Below, piece by piece: positions 1-6,376 of a stretch of DNA of 6,376 nucleotides (the stretch's first letter is position 1; each line of letters begins with the position of its first letter). The position numbers were made by a program, and so were the translations under genes. Location of the stretch: positions 1-6,376 of the forward strand of contig JAGXSO010000044.1 of assembly GCA_018333775.1 (NCBI GenBank), in the 5' to 3' direction. Below the pieces are notes generated by a model, which saw only the letters and a program-made list of their open reading frames with translations, ran no database searches and was not told the origin of the DNA. The DNA comes from Truepera sp. (GTDB taxonomy: Bacteria; Deinococcota; Deinococci; Deinococcales; Trueperaceae).

Positions 1-180
1 GCGGGCCCCGAGCTGACCCGGGAGAGCTTCGTGGCGGCGCTCCGTAGCCTCGACGGGTATAGCGAAGGGCTGTTCCATAACCTCAGCTTCGTTGCCGGGT
101 ATCAAGGGAACAACTCGATCCAGCTCCTGCAAATGACACCGCAAGGCCTCAGGCCGGCCTCCGACTGGCTTAGCTTTTAG
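1..180 (+). CDS. HAAT-family ABC transporter substrate-binding protein, C-terminal fragment
   Basis: The frame starting at base 1 is open for 59 codons and ends with TAG at 178-180. The peptide starts AGPELTRESFVAALRSL and ends with RPASDWLSF. An 'aGp-LTRE-F--AL' helix followed by a short beta-rich tail (L-F--LSFV-GYQGNNSIQLLQM) that reports a final 'W' segment is typical of the C-terminus of periplasmic-binding proteins of the Peripla_BP_6 (LivJ/LivK) family. Such proteins capture branched-chain amino acids or other small organic acids outside the membrane and deliver them to the permeases. The gene starts upstream of the window, so signal peptide and ligand pocket cannot be judged. It ends 4 bases before the next ATPase gene, which places it in the same transcription unit. 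Family assignment rests on a short piece plus context; the ligand is unknown. Confidence 0.75.
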   Translation, partial: AGPELTRESFVAALRSLDGYSEGLFHNLSFVAGYQGNNSIQLLQMTPQGLRPASDWLSF

Positions 181-184
181 CGCA

Positions 185-1008
185 GTGAAGGGTTCGGTCT
201 CCTCCCCCTCGCCCCCTGACGGCGAGGGGGTACTCCTGGCCCTCGAAGGGGTGCGCCTGGCCTTTGGTGGCGTGAGCGCCCTGGCTGGAGTGAGTTTTGC
301 GCTCTACCCAGGCGAGGTCGTGGCGCTGATCGGGCCCAACGGTGCGGGCAAGACCAGCGTGTTCAACTGCATCTGCGGCTTCTATAAGCCACAGCAGGGG
401 ACTATTAGCTGGCGCGGTCAGGCGATCACCGGCCTGCCACCACACCGCGTGGCCCGTCTGGGGATAGGGCGGAGTTTTCAGAACATCGAGTTGTTTCGCA
501 CCATGACCTGCCTTGACAACCTCCTCCTCGGCCGACATCTGCATATTCGCGCCGGTCTCGGCAGCACCCTGTTGGCACTGCCCGCTTGGCGTCGCGACGA
601 GGCGGCACAGCGGCTAGTGATCGAAAAAATCATGGACCTGCTCGATCTGCAGGCCTTCCGGCATCAGCGGGTAGGCATGCTCCCTTACGGCATCCAGAAG
701 CTCGTGGAGGTGGCGCGGGCGTTGGCGGGCGAGCCGAAGCTGCTCCTGTTGGACGAGCCGACGGCGGGCATGACGGCTGAGGAGAAGGACGAGATGATGG
801 TGCGCCTCTTGGGGCTGCGCCAGGAGTTGGGGCTGACCATGTTGGTGGTGGAGCATGACCTGCGGGTGGTGAGCCAGCTCGCCGAGCGCATTCTGGTCCT
901 GGATTACGGGCGCCTGATCGCTGACGGCACGCCGTCAGCGGTGCAGCATCACCCCGAGGTAGTTCGCGCCTATCTGGGCCAGAGGAAGCTCAAAACTGAG
1001 GCGGCGTT

Positions 1009-1012
<4 letters not shown>
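185..1012 (+). CDS. livG: LivG-type ATP-binding protein of a HAAT-family ABC transporter
   Basis: This 275-residue cytoplasmic ATPase would power import together with the LivF-type partner encoded next to it and two permeases outside the window. All ABC motifs are present: Walker A GPNGAGKT (50-57), Q-loop Q99 in SFQNIELF, signature LPYGIQ (166-171), Walker B LLLLD with catalytic E191, and the switch histidine H224 in VVEHD. The LPYG-Q signature in place of LSGGQ, and the spacer helix with LPAWRRDEA (132-140), are normal for LivG. The start is uncertain. GTG at 185 is the only standard start upstream of the conserved core, but it has no visible Shine-Dalgarno sequence and adds about 17 Ser/Pro/Gly-rich residues encoded by a perfect inverted repeat (204-230). 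A CTG at 236, preceded by GGCGAGGGGG at a 5-base spacing, would give the usual LivG N-terminus. The stop overlaps the livF start (ATGA), implying translational coupling. The true substrate could be another carboxylate rather than branched-chain amino acids. Confidence 0.9.
204..230. repeat. Perfect 10-bp inverted repeat inside the 5' end of livG
   Basis: CCCCCTCGCC (204-213) and GGCGAGGGGG (221-230) are exact reverse complements separated by the 7-base loop CCCTGAC. The hairpin would be almost all G-C. No T-run follows, so it is not a standard intrinsic terminator. It sits 23 bases after the substrate-binding protein stop codon and either encodes livG residues 7-16 or lies in its leader. Its right arm would be the Shine-Dalgarno sequence of the alternative CTG start at 236, so folding would hide that site. 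It may be a dispersed REP-like palindrome or a structure that stabilises the upstream message; the window alone cannot decide. Confidence 0.7.
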
Positions 1013-1791
<779 letters not shown>

Positions 1792-1828
1792 CTCACCAGT
1801 GCCACCCCGGACCGATACTCCGTCCTGC

Positions 1829-1850
1829 TGTATACTGCTCACAGTATACA
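1829..1850. promoter_or_regulatory. Candidate operator palindrome between livF and fadN
   Basis: TGTATACTG (1829-1837) and CAGTATACA (1842-1850) are perfect reverse complements with the 4-base spacer CTCA. Each arm itself contains the self-complementary hexamer GTATAC. The arms are AT-rich in GC-rich surroundings and no T-run follows, which argues for a protein-binding operator over a terminator. It lies 38 bases after the livF stop and 190 bases before the fadN start. The symmetry and the TGTATAC core resemble operators of dimeric helix-turn-helix repressors (TetR or GntR type), both of which include fatty acid degradation regulators. It does not match the B. subtilis FadR site (TGAATGA-N4-TCATTCA) as I recall it. 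The regulator and target operon are inferred. Confidence 0.5.
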
Positions 1851-1985
1851 CCCCGGCCCGCACTCAGGTTAAGTGCCATTATGGCTTAGGCCTTAAACGG
1901 TCTAACCGGGAGGTCGGGCTTTATCGTGAGCGCTTCTAGGGTGAGGATGCACCTGCCCTCGCCAAGTTCGCAGAGATCGACACCG

Positions 1986-2022
1986 ATTACTGATTAAAAT
2001 GATTACCAATTACCAATTACTG
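1986..2022 (+). repeat. AT-rich imperfect heptamer repeats upstream of fadN
   Basis: ATTACCA occurs twice in tandem (2002-2008, 2009-2015) and is followed directly by ATTACTG (2016-2022). Another ATTACTG lies at 1986-1992, separated from the tandem block by ATTAAAATG. The block is far more AT-rich than its neighbours. It resembles short tandem heptamer repeats found between genes in several bacterial lineages, and could also form part of the fadN promoter region. Translation from the ATG at 1999 would read through it, but that start is rejected in favour of 2041. Confidence 0.6.
1995..2000 (+). promoter_or_regulatory. Weak -10-like box upstream of fadN
   Basis: TAAAAT at 1995-2000 matches TATAAT at five of six positions and lies in the only AT-rich patch before fadN. 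It would start transcription about 34 bases before the fadN ATG, leaving room for the ribosome binding site. No -35 hexamer is found at 16-18 bases upstream (TCGACA at 1977-1982 is only 12 bases away), so the call is tentative. Confidence 0.2.
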
Positions 2023-2029
2023 ACTAAGC

Positions 2030-2034
2030 GGAGG
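2030..2034 (+). promoter_or_regulatory. Ribosome binding site that fixes the fadN start
   Basis: GGAGG lies 6 bases before the ATG at 2041. The upstream in-frame ATG at 1999 has no Shine-Dalgarno sequence and would add 14 residues encoded by the AT-rich heptamer repeats, so 2041 is the start. Confidence 0.85.
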
Positions 2035-2040
2035 CCAGCT

Positions 2041-4353
2041 ATGATCCCCCAGCTAAGCAAAGCGGTCGTGCTAGGAGCAGGAACGATGGGCGCGCAGATC
2101 GCCGCCCACCTCGCCAATGCCGGGGTCCAGGTCGCCCTCCTGGATCTTGACCGGGAGACCAGCGAGCAAGGGCTTAAGCGGGCGACCAAGGCCCGGCCGG
2201 CAGCTTTTACCTCGGCAGGGCGCCAGCGATTAGTTGAAACTGCCGGCTTCGATGACGGTCTGGCCCAAGTAGGCGAAGCGGACTGGGTCATCGAGGCCAT
2301 CGTCGAGCGCCTGGAGCCCAAGCGGGAGCTATTGGCGCGCGTGGAAGCCGCCTGGCGAGCAGGCACGATAGTGAGCACCAACACCTCCGGCATTCCCATA
2401 GCGCAGATGGTGGCGGGCCGCTCGAGCGAGTTTGCCCGCCACTTCCTGGGCACCCACTTTTTCAACCCACCCCGCTACCTCTACCTGCTCGAGTTGATCC
2501 CCACGCCGCACACCGATCCAGCCATTTACGCCAGGGTGGCAGAGCTGGCCGAGCACCGACTTGGCAAGGGGGTGGTGCGCGCCAAGGATACTCCGGCTTT
2601 TATCGCCAACCGGATTGGCACGCACAACCTGAGTCTGGCCGTTAGACTGATGCTCAAGTACGAGCTAAGCGTGGCTGAGGTCGATGAGCTAACCGGTCCG
2701 CTGATCGGTCGGCCCCGCAGCGCTACCTTCCGCACCCTCGACTTGGTGGGCCTTGACGTGGTGGCTCAGGTCGCTGCGCACGCTTATCAGTCCCTGCCAG
2801 GGGATCCTGACCGGGAGACGTTCAAGCTGCCCGAGCCGCTTACCAGCATGCTCGAGCGCGGCTGGCTGGGCGAGAAGAGCAACCAGGGGTTCTACCGCCG
2901 CCAGAACGGCGAGATTTTGGCTCTTGACCTTGAGACGCTGGAGTATCGCCCGCGCCGAGGGCTGCGCTCGGCGGCAGTCGAGATGGCCCGCGGGCTAGAC
3001 GATCCCCGCCGACGACTGGACACACTCCTGATGGCCGACGAGCCGGCCGCCAGATTCTTGCATGAGCTGCTGGCCCGCTCCCTCTGCTATGCGGCAGGGC
3101 GCGTTCCCGAGATCGCCGACGACATCACCGCTGTAGACCGGGCCATGCGCTGGGGTTTTGGCTGGGAGCGGGGGCCCTTCGAAACCTGCGACCTGCTCGG
3201 CGTGGACCGCGTTAAGCTGTGGCTTAAGGAGTTTGGCCTGGAAGCGCCACCGCTGCTTCGGGAGGCCGCTGAGCAGGGCGGCTTCTACCGCCGGGATGGC
3301 ACCCGGCTAGCCCCAGGCCGCGGCTACTCGCCGGTGCCGGTTCGCCAAGGAGTGATGACGTTCGCCGACCACCGGGCCGCCGGGCGGAAGCTGGCCGGGA
3401 ACGCCGGCGCCAGCCTGGTGGAGCTCGGCGAGGGCATCCTTGGCGTCGAGCTGCACAGCAAGCTGAATATTCTCGGACACGACATTATGGCCATGCTCCA
3501 CCAGGGTGTGGAGCGAGCCAGCCGGGAGTTCGATGGCCTGGTCATCGCTACCGATGCGGTCGATTTCAGTGCTGGCGCCAATCTCATGCTGCTGCTGATT
3601 GAGGCCGACGAGGGTAACTGGCCGGAGCTGGACCTGATGGTCCGTCAGTTCCAACAGGTCATCACGGCCCTGCGCCGCTCGCCGGTGCCGGTGGTGGTCG
3701 CTCCGCGCGGGCGGGCGCTGGCCGGAGGCTGCGAGCTCTGCCTAGCCGGCAGCGTCGTCCAGGCAGCCGCGGAGACCTACCTTGGCCTGGTGGAGGTCGG
3801 CGTGGGCCTGATACCGGCAGGTGGTGGCACCACCGAGATGGCTCGCCGAGCGGCGGCACGCCTCCCCGGCGGCGTGCCGGCCGATTCGCTGCCGCTGCTA
3901 CGCTGGGCCTTTGAGACCATCGCCCTGGCCAAGGTCTCCACCTCCGCCGAGGAGGCCCGCGAGCTAGGCCTCCTTAAAGAGTCAGACCGGATCACCATCA
4001 ACGCCGACCGGCTGCTCCACGCTGCGCGCGCGACCGCCCGCTACCTCGCTGACCAAGGCTACGCGCCGCCGCCGGACGCGCCGATTCGCGTCATAGGCCG
4101 CAAAGGCATCGCCGCCACCGAGGCGATTTTATACAACCTCCGCGCCGGCAACTATATCAGCGATCACGATCTCTTAGTGGCGCGCCGCCTCGCCCACGTC
4201 ATGTGCGGCGGAGAGGTGCCCGAGGGTAGCGAGGTGGCCGCCGAGTACCTGCTCGACCTCGAACGTGAAGCCTTTTTGGATCTCCTCGGCCAACCCAAGT
4301 CCCAGGAGCGGATGCGGCATATCCTCAAGACCGGCAAGCCGCTGCGAAACTGA
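2041..4353 (+). CDS. fadN: FadN-type 3-hydroxyacyl-CoA dehydrogenase / enoyl-CoA hydratase fusion
   Basis: The 770-residue cytoplasmic enzyme carries out two middle steps of beta-oxidation: hydration of trans-2-enoyl-CoA and NAD-dependent oxidation of L-3-hydroxyacyl-CoA. Domain order is dehydrogenase first, hydratase second, as in B. subtilis FadN (about 790 residues) and opposite to E. coli FadB. The NAD-binding fold has GAGTMG (12-17) and an acidic LLDLD at the end of the second strand. Dehydrogenase catalytic residues appear as S116 (NTSG), H139 (GTHFFNPP), E151 (LLELIP) and N190 (FIANRIG). A second 3HCDH-like helical repeat follows at roughly 335-420. The crotonase domain (about 455-640) keeps the oxyanion loop FSAGANL (509-515) and both catalytic glutamates, E565 in GGCEL and E585 in GLVEVGVGLIPAGGG, so both activities look intact. 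The start at 2041 is set by GGAGG and by alignment of LSKAVVLGAGTMG with family N-termini. It heads an operon with fadA and fadE. Confidence 0.93.
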   Translation: MIPQLSKAVVLGAGTMGAQIAAHLANAGVQVALLDLDRETSEQGLKRATKARPAAFTSAGRQRLVETAGFDDGLAQVGEADWVIEAIVERLEPKRELLARVEAAWRAGTIVSTNTSGIPIAQMVAGRSSEFARHFLGTHFFNPPRYLYLLELIPTPHTDPAIYARVAELAEHRLGKGVVRAKDTPAFIANRIGTHNLSLAVRLMLKYELSVAEVDELTGPLIGRPRSATFRTLDLVGLDVVAQVAAHAYQSLPGDPDRETFKLPEPLTSMLERGWLGEKSNQGFYRRQNGEILALDLETLEYRPRRGLRSAAVEMARGLDDPRRRLDTLLMADEPAARFLHELLARSLCYAAGRVPEIADDITAVDRAMRWGFGWERGPFETCDLLGVDRVKLWLKEFGLEAPPLLREAAEQGGFYRRDGTRLAPGRGYSPVPVRQGVMTFADHRAAGRKLAGNAGASLVELGEGILGVELHSKLNILGHDIMAMLHQGVERASREFDGLVIATDAVDFSAGANLMLLLIEADEGNWPELDLMVRQFQQVITALRRSPVPVVVAPRGRALAGGCELCLAGSVVQAAAETYLGLVEVGVGLIPAGGGTTEMARRAAARLPGGVPADSLPLLRWAFETIALAKVSTSAEEARELGLLKESDRITINADRLLHAARATARYLADQGYAPPPDAPIRVIGRKGIAATEAILYNLRAGNYISDHDLLVARRLAHVMCGGEVPEGSEVAAEYLLDLEREAFLDLLGQPKSQERMRHILKTGKPLRN

Positions 4354-4375
4354 CGGCGAAGATATGGCAAAAGAT

Positions 4376-4383
4376 GAAGGTGG
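4376..4383 (+). promoter_or_regulatory. fadA ribosome binding site within an 8-codon leader frame
   Basis: GAAGGTGG lies 6 bases before the fadA ATG at 4390. The same bases fall within a tiny open frame, 4364-4390 (peptide MAKDEGGD), whose TAA overlaps the fadA start as TAATG. Confidence 0.6.
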
Positions 4384-4389
4384 TGACTA

Positions 4390-5565
4390 ATGCGTGAAGC
4401 AGTGATCGTCTCGGCTGTTAGAACCCCGGTCGGCAAGGCGCCCCGGGGCTCGCTTAAGGAGGCCCATCCGGTCGATTACGGCGCGCTGGCGGTGCGGGAG
4501 GCGATCCGCCGCGCCCCCGGCCTGGCTGCGGCCGAGGTGGATGACCTGGTCTTGGCCTGCGCCATGCCGGAGGGTGAGGCCGGCTTGAATGCGGCGCGGC
4601 ACGTGGCATTGAAGGCGGGCCTGAGCGAGCAGAGCTCAGCCATGACGATAAATCGGTTCTGCGCCTCAGGATTGCAGGCGCTAGCCATCGCCACCCAGCA
4701 AATCATGTGCGGCACCCACGACATTGTGGTGGCTGCCGGGACGGAGTCGATGACGCTGATACCGGCCTGGGGTACAGAGTTCAGCCCCGACCCCGAGCTG
4801 GTAAGTATGCACCCGGACCTCTTCCTGGGTATGGGCCTCACCGCAGAGAACGTCGCGGAGAGGTTTGGCGTCTCTCGTGAAGAGCAGGACGCGTTCAGCC
4901 ACCGCAGTCACACCCGAGCTGCGGAGGCGGTGCGCTCAGGCCGCTTCAAGGACGAGATCGTTGGCGTGTCCATCCGGCAGACCCGGATTGAGAACGGCCG
5001 ACCCGTTACCGAAGAGGCGCTTTTTGCAGTTGACGAGGGCGTCCGCTTCGACTCCGACCTGGCCAAGCTGGCGGCGCTGAAACCGGCCTTCAAAGTGGGC
5101 GGGACGGTTACCGCGGGCAACTCCAGCCAGACCTCCGATGGGGCGGCTGCCCTGGTGGTGATGAGCGCTGAGCGTGCTAGCGAGCTGGGCCTGCAACCGC
5201 TGGGAGCACTGCGTCACTTCGCTACTGCTGGCGTGCCGCCCGAGATCATGGGTATCGGCCCGGTGGAAGCGGTGCCCAAGGTCTTGAAGCGCTGGGGGAG
5301 GAGTCTGGATGACATCGATCTGATCGAGCTCAACGAGGCCTTCGCGGCACAGGTGATCGCCTGCGTGCGCGAGCTTGGCCTGAACGAAGCAAAGCTCAAT
5401 GTCAACGGCGGTGCCATCGCGCTGGGCCACCCGTTGGGCGCTACCGGCGCTAAGCTTTGCACACAGCTACTCTATGAGCTGGCCCGGCGGCAGGCCCGCT
5501 GGGGGCTGGTGACGATGTGCGTTGGTGGCGGGCAGGGCGCCGCCGCCTTAATCGAGCGTTTCTAG
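4390..5565 (+). CDS. fadA: Acetyl-CoA acyltransferase (3-ketoacyl-CoA thiolase)
   Basis: This 391-residue thiolase cleaves 3-ketoacyl-CoA with free CoA to give acetyl-CoA and an acyl-CoA two carbons shorter, the last step of each beta-oxidation turn. Length is normal for the family. The N-terminus [16 protein letters not shown] is characteristic. The acyl-accepting cysteine is C91 in [10 protein letters not shown], followed by the mid-protein [16 protein letters not shown] loop (237-252), NEAF (315-318), catalytic H347 in GHPLGATGA, and C377 in the C-terminal CVGGGQG motif. All catalytic residues are therefore present. It follows fadN by 36 bases and precedes fadE by 8, indicating one transcript. 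Biosynthetic acetoacetyl-CoA thiolases share these motifs, but position between fadN and fadE supports a degradative role. The start has a Shine-Dalgarno sequence (4376-4383). Confidence 0.95.
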   Translation: MREAVIVSAVRTPVGKAPRGSLKEAHPVDYGALAVREAIRRAPGLAAAEVDDLVLACAMPEGEAGLNAARHVALKAGLSEQSSAMTINRFCASGLQALAIATQQIMCGTHDIVVAAGTESMTLIPAWGTEFSPDPELVSMHPDLFLGMGLTAENVAERFGVSREEQDAFSHRSHTRAAEAVRSGRFKDEIVGVSIRQTRIENGRPVTEEALFAVDEGVRFDSDLAKLAALKPAFKVGGTVTAGNSSQTSDGAAALVVMSAERASELGLQPLGALRHFATAGVPPEIMGIGPVEAVPKVLKRWGRSLDDIDLIELNEAFAAQVIACVRELGLNEAKLNVNGGAIALGHPLGATGAKLCTQLLYELARRQARWGLVTMCVGGGQGAAALIERF

Positions 5566-5568
5566 GAG
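5564..5568 (+). promoter_or_regulatory. fadE ribosome binding site overlapping the fadA stop
   Basis: AGGAG at 5564-5568 begins inside the fadA TAG stop codon (5563-5565) and lies 5 bases before the fadE ATG at 5574, favouring coupled translation of the two genes. Confidence 0.8.
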
Positions 5569-5573
5569 TTAAC

Positions 5574-6376
5574 ATGACAACTACTGGATTACATGTTCCG
5601 GGTGGCTCTTTCATCATCCGCACCACCGCTCCCGAGGAGGTCTTCACCCCTGAAGACCTGAGCGCTGAGCACCGGGCGGTGCTTGGCGCGGTGCAGGAGT
5701 TTGTCGCCCGGGAGGTGGTCTCGCGCCGCGAGGCGGTCGAGGCCAAGGATTACCATGTGCACCGCGAGCTGCTCGCCCGGCTAGGTGCTGGCGGCTTCCT
5801 GGGCGTGGACGTGCCCGAGGCTTACGGGGGCTTGGGGCTCGACAAGGTGACCAGCTTGATCGTTTCCGAAGGCCTTGCCGACGCCGGCTCCTTTGCTGTC
5901 ACTTACGGCGCCCACGCGATCATCGGCACCCTCGGTATCGTCTTTTTTGGCACCGAGGAGCAGAAGCAGCGCTATCTGCCAGGACTGGCCAGCGGCAAAC
6001 TGGTCGGTGCCTACGCCCTGACTGAGCCTGGGACCGGGTCGGACGCCATGGGTATCACCACCCGCGCCGAGCAGGACGCCGACGGCAACTGGAGCCTCAA
6101 CGGCGTCAAGCAGTTCATCACCAACGCCGGGTTTGCTGACCTGTTTACCGTCTACGCTAAGGTTGATGGTGAGAAGTTTAGCGCCTTCCTGGTGGAGCGA
6201 GGCGCCCAAGGCCTTACGCTGGGGGAGGAAGAGAAGAAGATGGGGACGCACGGCGCCTCTTGCCGGGCAGTCAACCTTAACGGCGTCAAGGTGGGCAACG
6301 GCAACCTCCTGCACGAGATCGGCAAGGGGCACCATGTCGCCTTTAACGTCCTTAACATGGGCCGGTTCAAGCTGGC
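5574..6376 (+). CDS. fadE: Acyl-CoA dehydrogenase, FadE (B. subtilis type), N-terminal part
   Basis: The frame from ATG 5574 stays open for 267 full codons to the window end, so the gene is cut by the window, not truncated in nature as far as can be seen. The product is a FAD enzyme that oxidises acyl-CoA to trans-2-enoyl-CoA, the first step of the beta-oxidation turn. The N-terminal GGSFIIR...EEVFTPEDLS segment (10-30) is typical of the long FadE/YusJ group of about 590 residues related to VLCAD. The helical N-domain includes VPEAYGGLGLD (80-90) and FFGTEEQKQRYLPGLASG (124-141). The acyl-CoA dehydrogenase signature is YALTEPGTGSDAMG (147-160) and the flavin-contact segment QFITNAG lies at 180-186. 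The catalytic glutamate lies beyond the window. The gene has a strong AGGAG site and follows fadA by 8 bases. Electron acceptor (probably ETF) is not encoded here. Confidence 0.93.
   Translation, partial: MTTTGLHVPGGSFIIRTTAPEEVFTPEDLSAEHRAVLGAVQEFVAREVVSRREAVEAKDYHVHRELLARLGAGGFLGVDVPEAYGGLGLDKVTSLIVSEGLADAGSFAVTYGAHAIIGTLGIVFFGTEEQKQRYLPGLASGKLVGAYALTEPGTGSDAMGITTRAEQDADGNWSLNGVKQFITNAGFADLFTVYAKVDGEKFSAFLVERGAQGLTLGEEEKKMGTHGASCRAVNLNGVKVGNGNLLHEIGKGHHVAFNVLNMGRFKL

Larger units (their letters stand above)
1792..2040. other. Intergenic region between transporter and fad operons
   Basis: This 249-base stretch has no convincing gene. It holds a perfect palindrome (1829-1850), small inverted repeats (GCCAT-T-ATGGC at 1875-1885, CGGT-CTA-ACCG at 1898-1908), an AT-rich heptamer repeat region (1986-2022) and the fadN ribosome binding site. 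No GC-rich stem followed by a T-run is visible, so I find no intrinsic terminator for livF. The frame 1856-1993 reads protein-like near its end but contains an in-frame TAG at 1937 and no start, and is treated under findings as a possible gene remnant. Confidence 0.7.

Noticed and set aside
1829..1850. Reading the palindrome as the livF intrinsic terminator
   Set aside because: The stem is AT-rich and is followed by CCCCGGCCCG instead of a T-run.
1947..1997. 16-codon ATG frame in the intergenic region
   Set aside because: The purine run is too close to the ATG and the peptide has no recognisable feature.
1999..2040. Upstream in-frame ATG for fadN adding 14 residues
   Set aside because: It has no ribosome binding site, its codons come from the AT-rich repeat, and GGAGG sits at ideal spacing before the ATG at 2041, where family homology begins.
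3327..3692. 15-base direct repeat CTCGCCGGTGCCGGT at 3327-3341 and 3678-3692
   Set aside because: Both copies encode SPVPV inside fadN in the same frame; preferred GC-rich codons for the same short peptide explain it.
4936..5430. Minus-strand open frame of 164 codons within fadA
   Set aside because: Antisense to the conserved thiolase core; no ribosome binding site or domain features support it.
5781..6335. Long minus-strand open frame (184 codons) at the right end
   Set aside because: It lies wholly antisense to fadE, whose protein is clearly conserved along the same bases.

Overview
The window is GC-rich bacterial DNA with tightly packed genes, all on the + strand. It holds the downstream end of a branched-chain amino acid-type ABC transporter operon (HAAT/Liv family), a 249-bp intergenic region, and the start of a fatty acid beta-oxidation operon. 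The fad order (fusion enzyme, thiolase, acyl-CoA dehydrogenase) and the domain order of the fusion enzyme match the Bacillus subtilis fadN-fadA-fadE type, not the E. coli fadBA type. High GC together with a FadN-type operon would fit a Deinococcus-Thermus, Chloroflexota or GC-rich Firmicutes lineage. No rRNA or other marker is present, so the taxon stays open.

Layout: 1-180 is the C-terminal end of a periplasmic substrate-binding protein. 185-1012 is a LivG-type ATPase and 1009-1791 a LivF-type ATPase, overlapping by 4 bases. 1792-2040 is non-coding and contains a perfect 9-bp-arm palindrome (1829-1850), an AT-rich heptamer repeat (1986-2022), a weak promoter-like box and the strong ribosome binding site of fadN. 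2041-4353 is fadN (3-hydroxyacyl-CoA dehydrogenase fused to enoyl-CoA hydratase), 4390-5565 is fadA (thiolase), and 5574 to the window end is the N-terminal 45% or so of fadE (acyl-CoA dehydrogenase).

How they work together: FadE makes the trans-2-enoyl-CoA, FadN hydrates it and oxidises the 3-hydroxyacyl-CoA, and FadA cleaves the 3-ketoacyl-CoA to acetyl-CoA plus a shortened acyl-CoA. These four steps form a full beta-oxidation spiral. LivG and LivF power import of a small carboxylate or amino acid through permeases that are not in the window. Whether transporter and spiral serve one substrate is inference only.

I do not see a new defence, mobile or CRISPR system. The points that merit a second look are regulatory: the palindrome between the two operons, a 10-bp perfect hairpin inside the 5' end of livG that makes its start codon uncertain, and the AT-rich heptamers just upstream of fadN.
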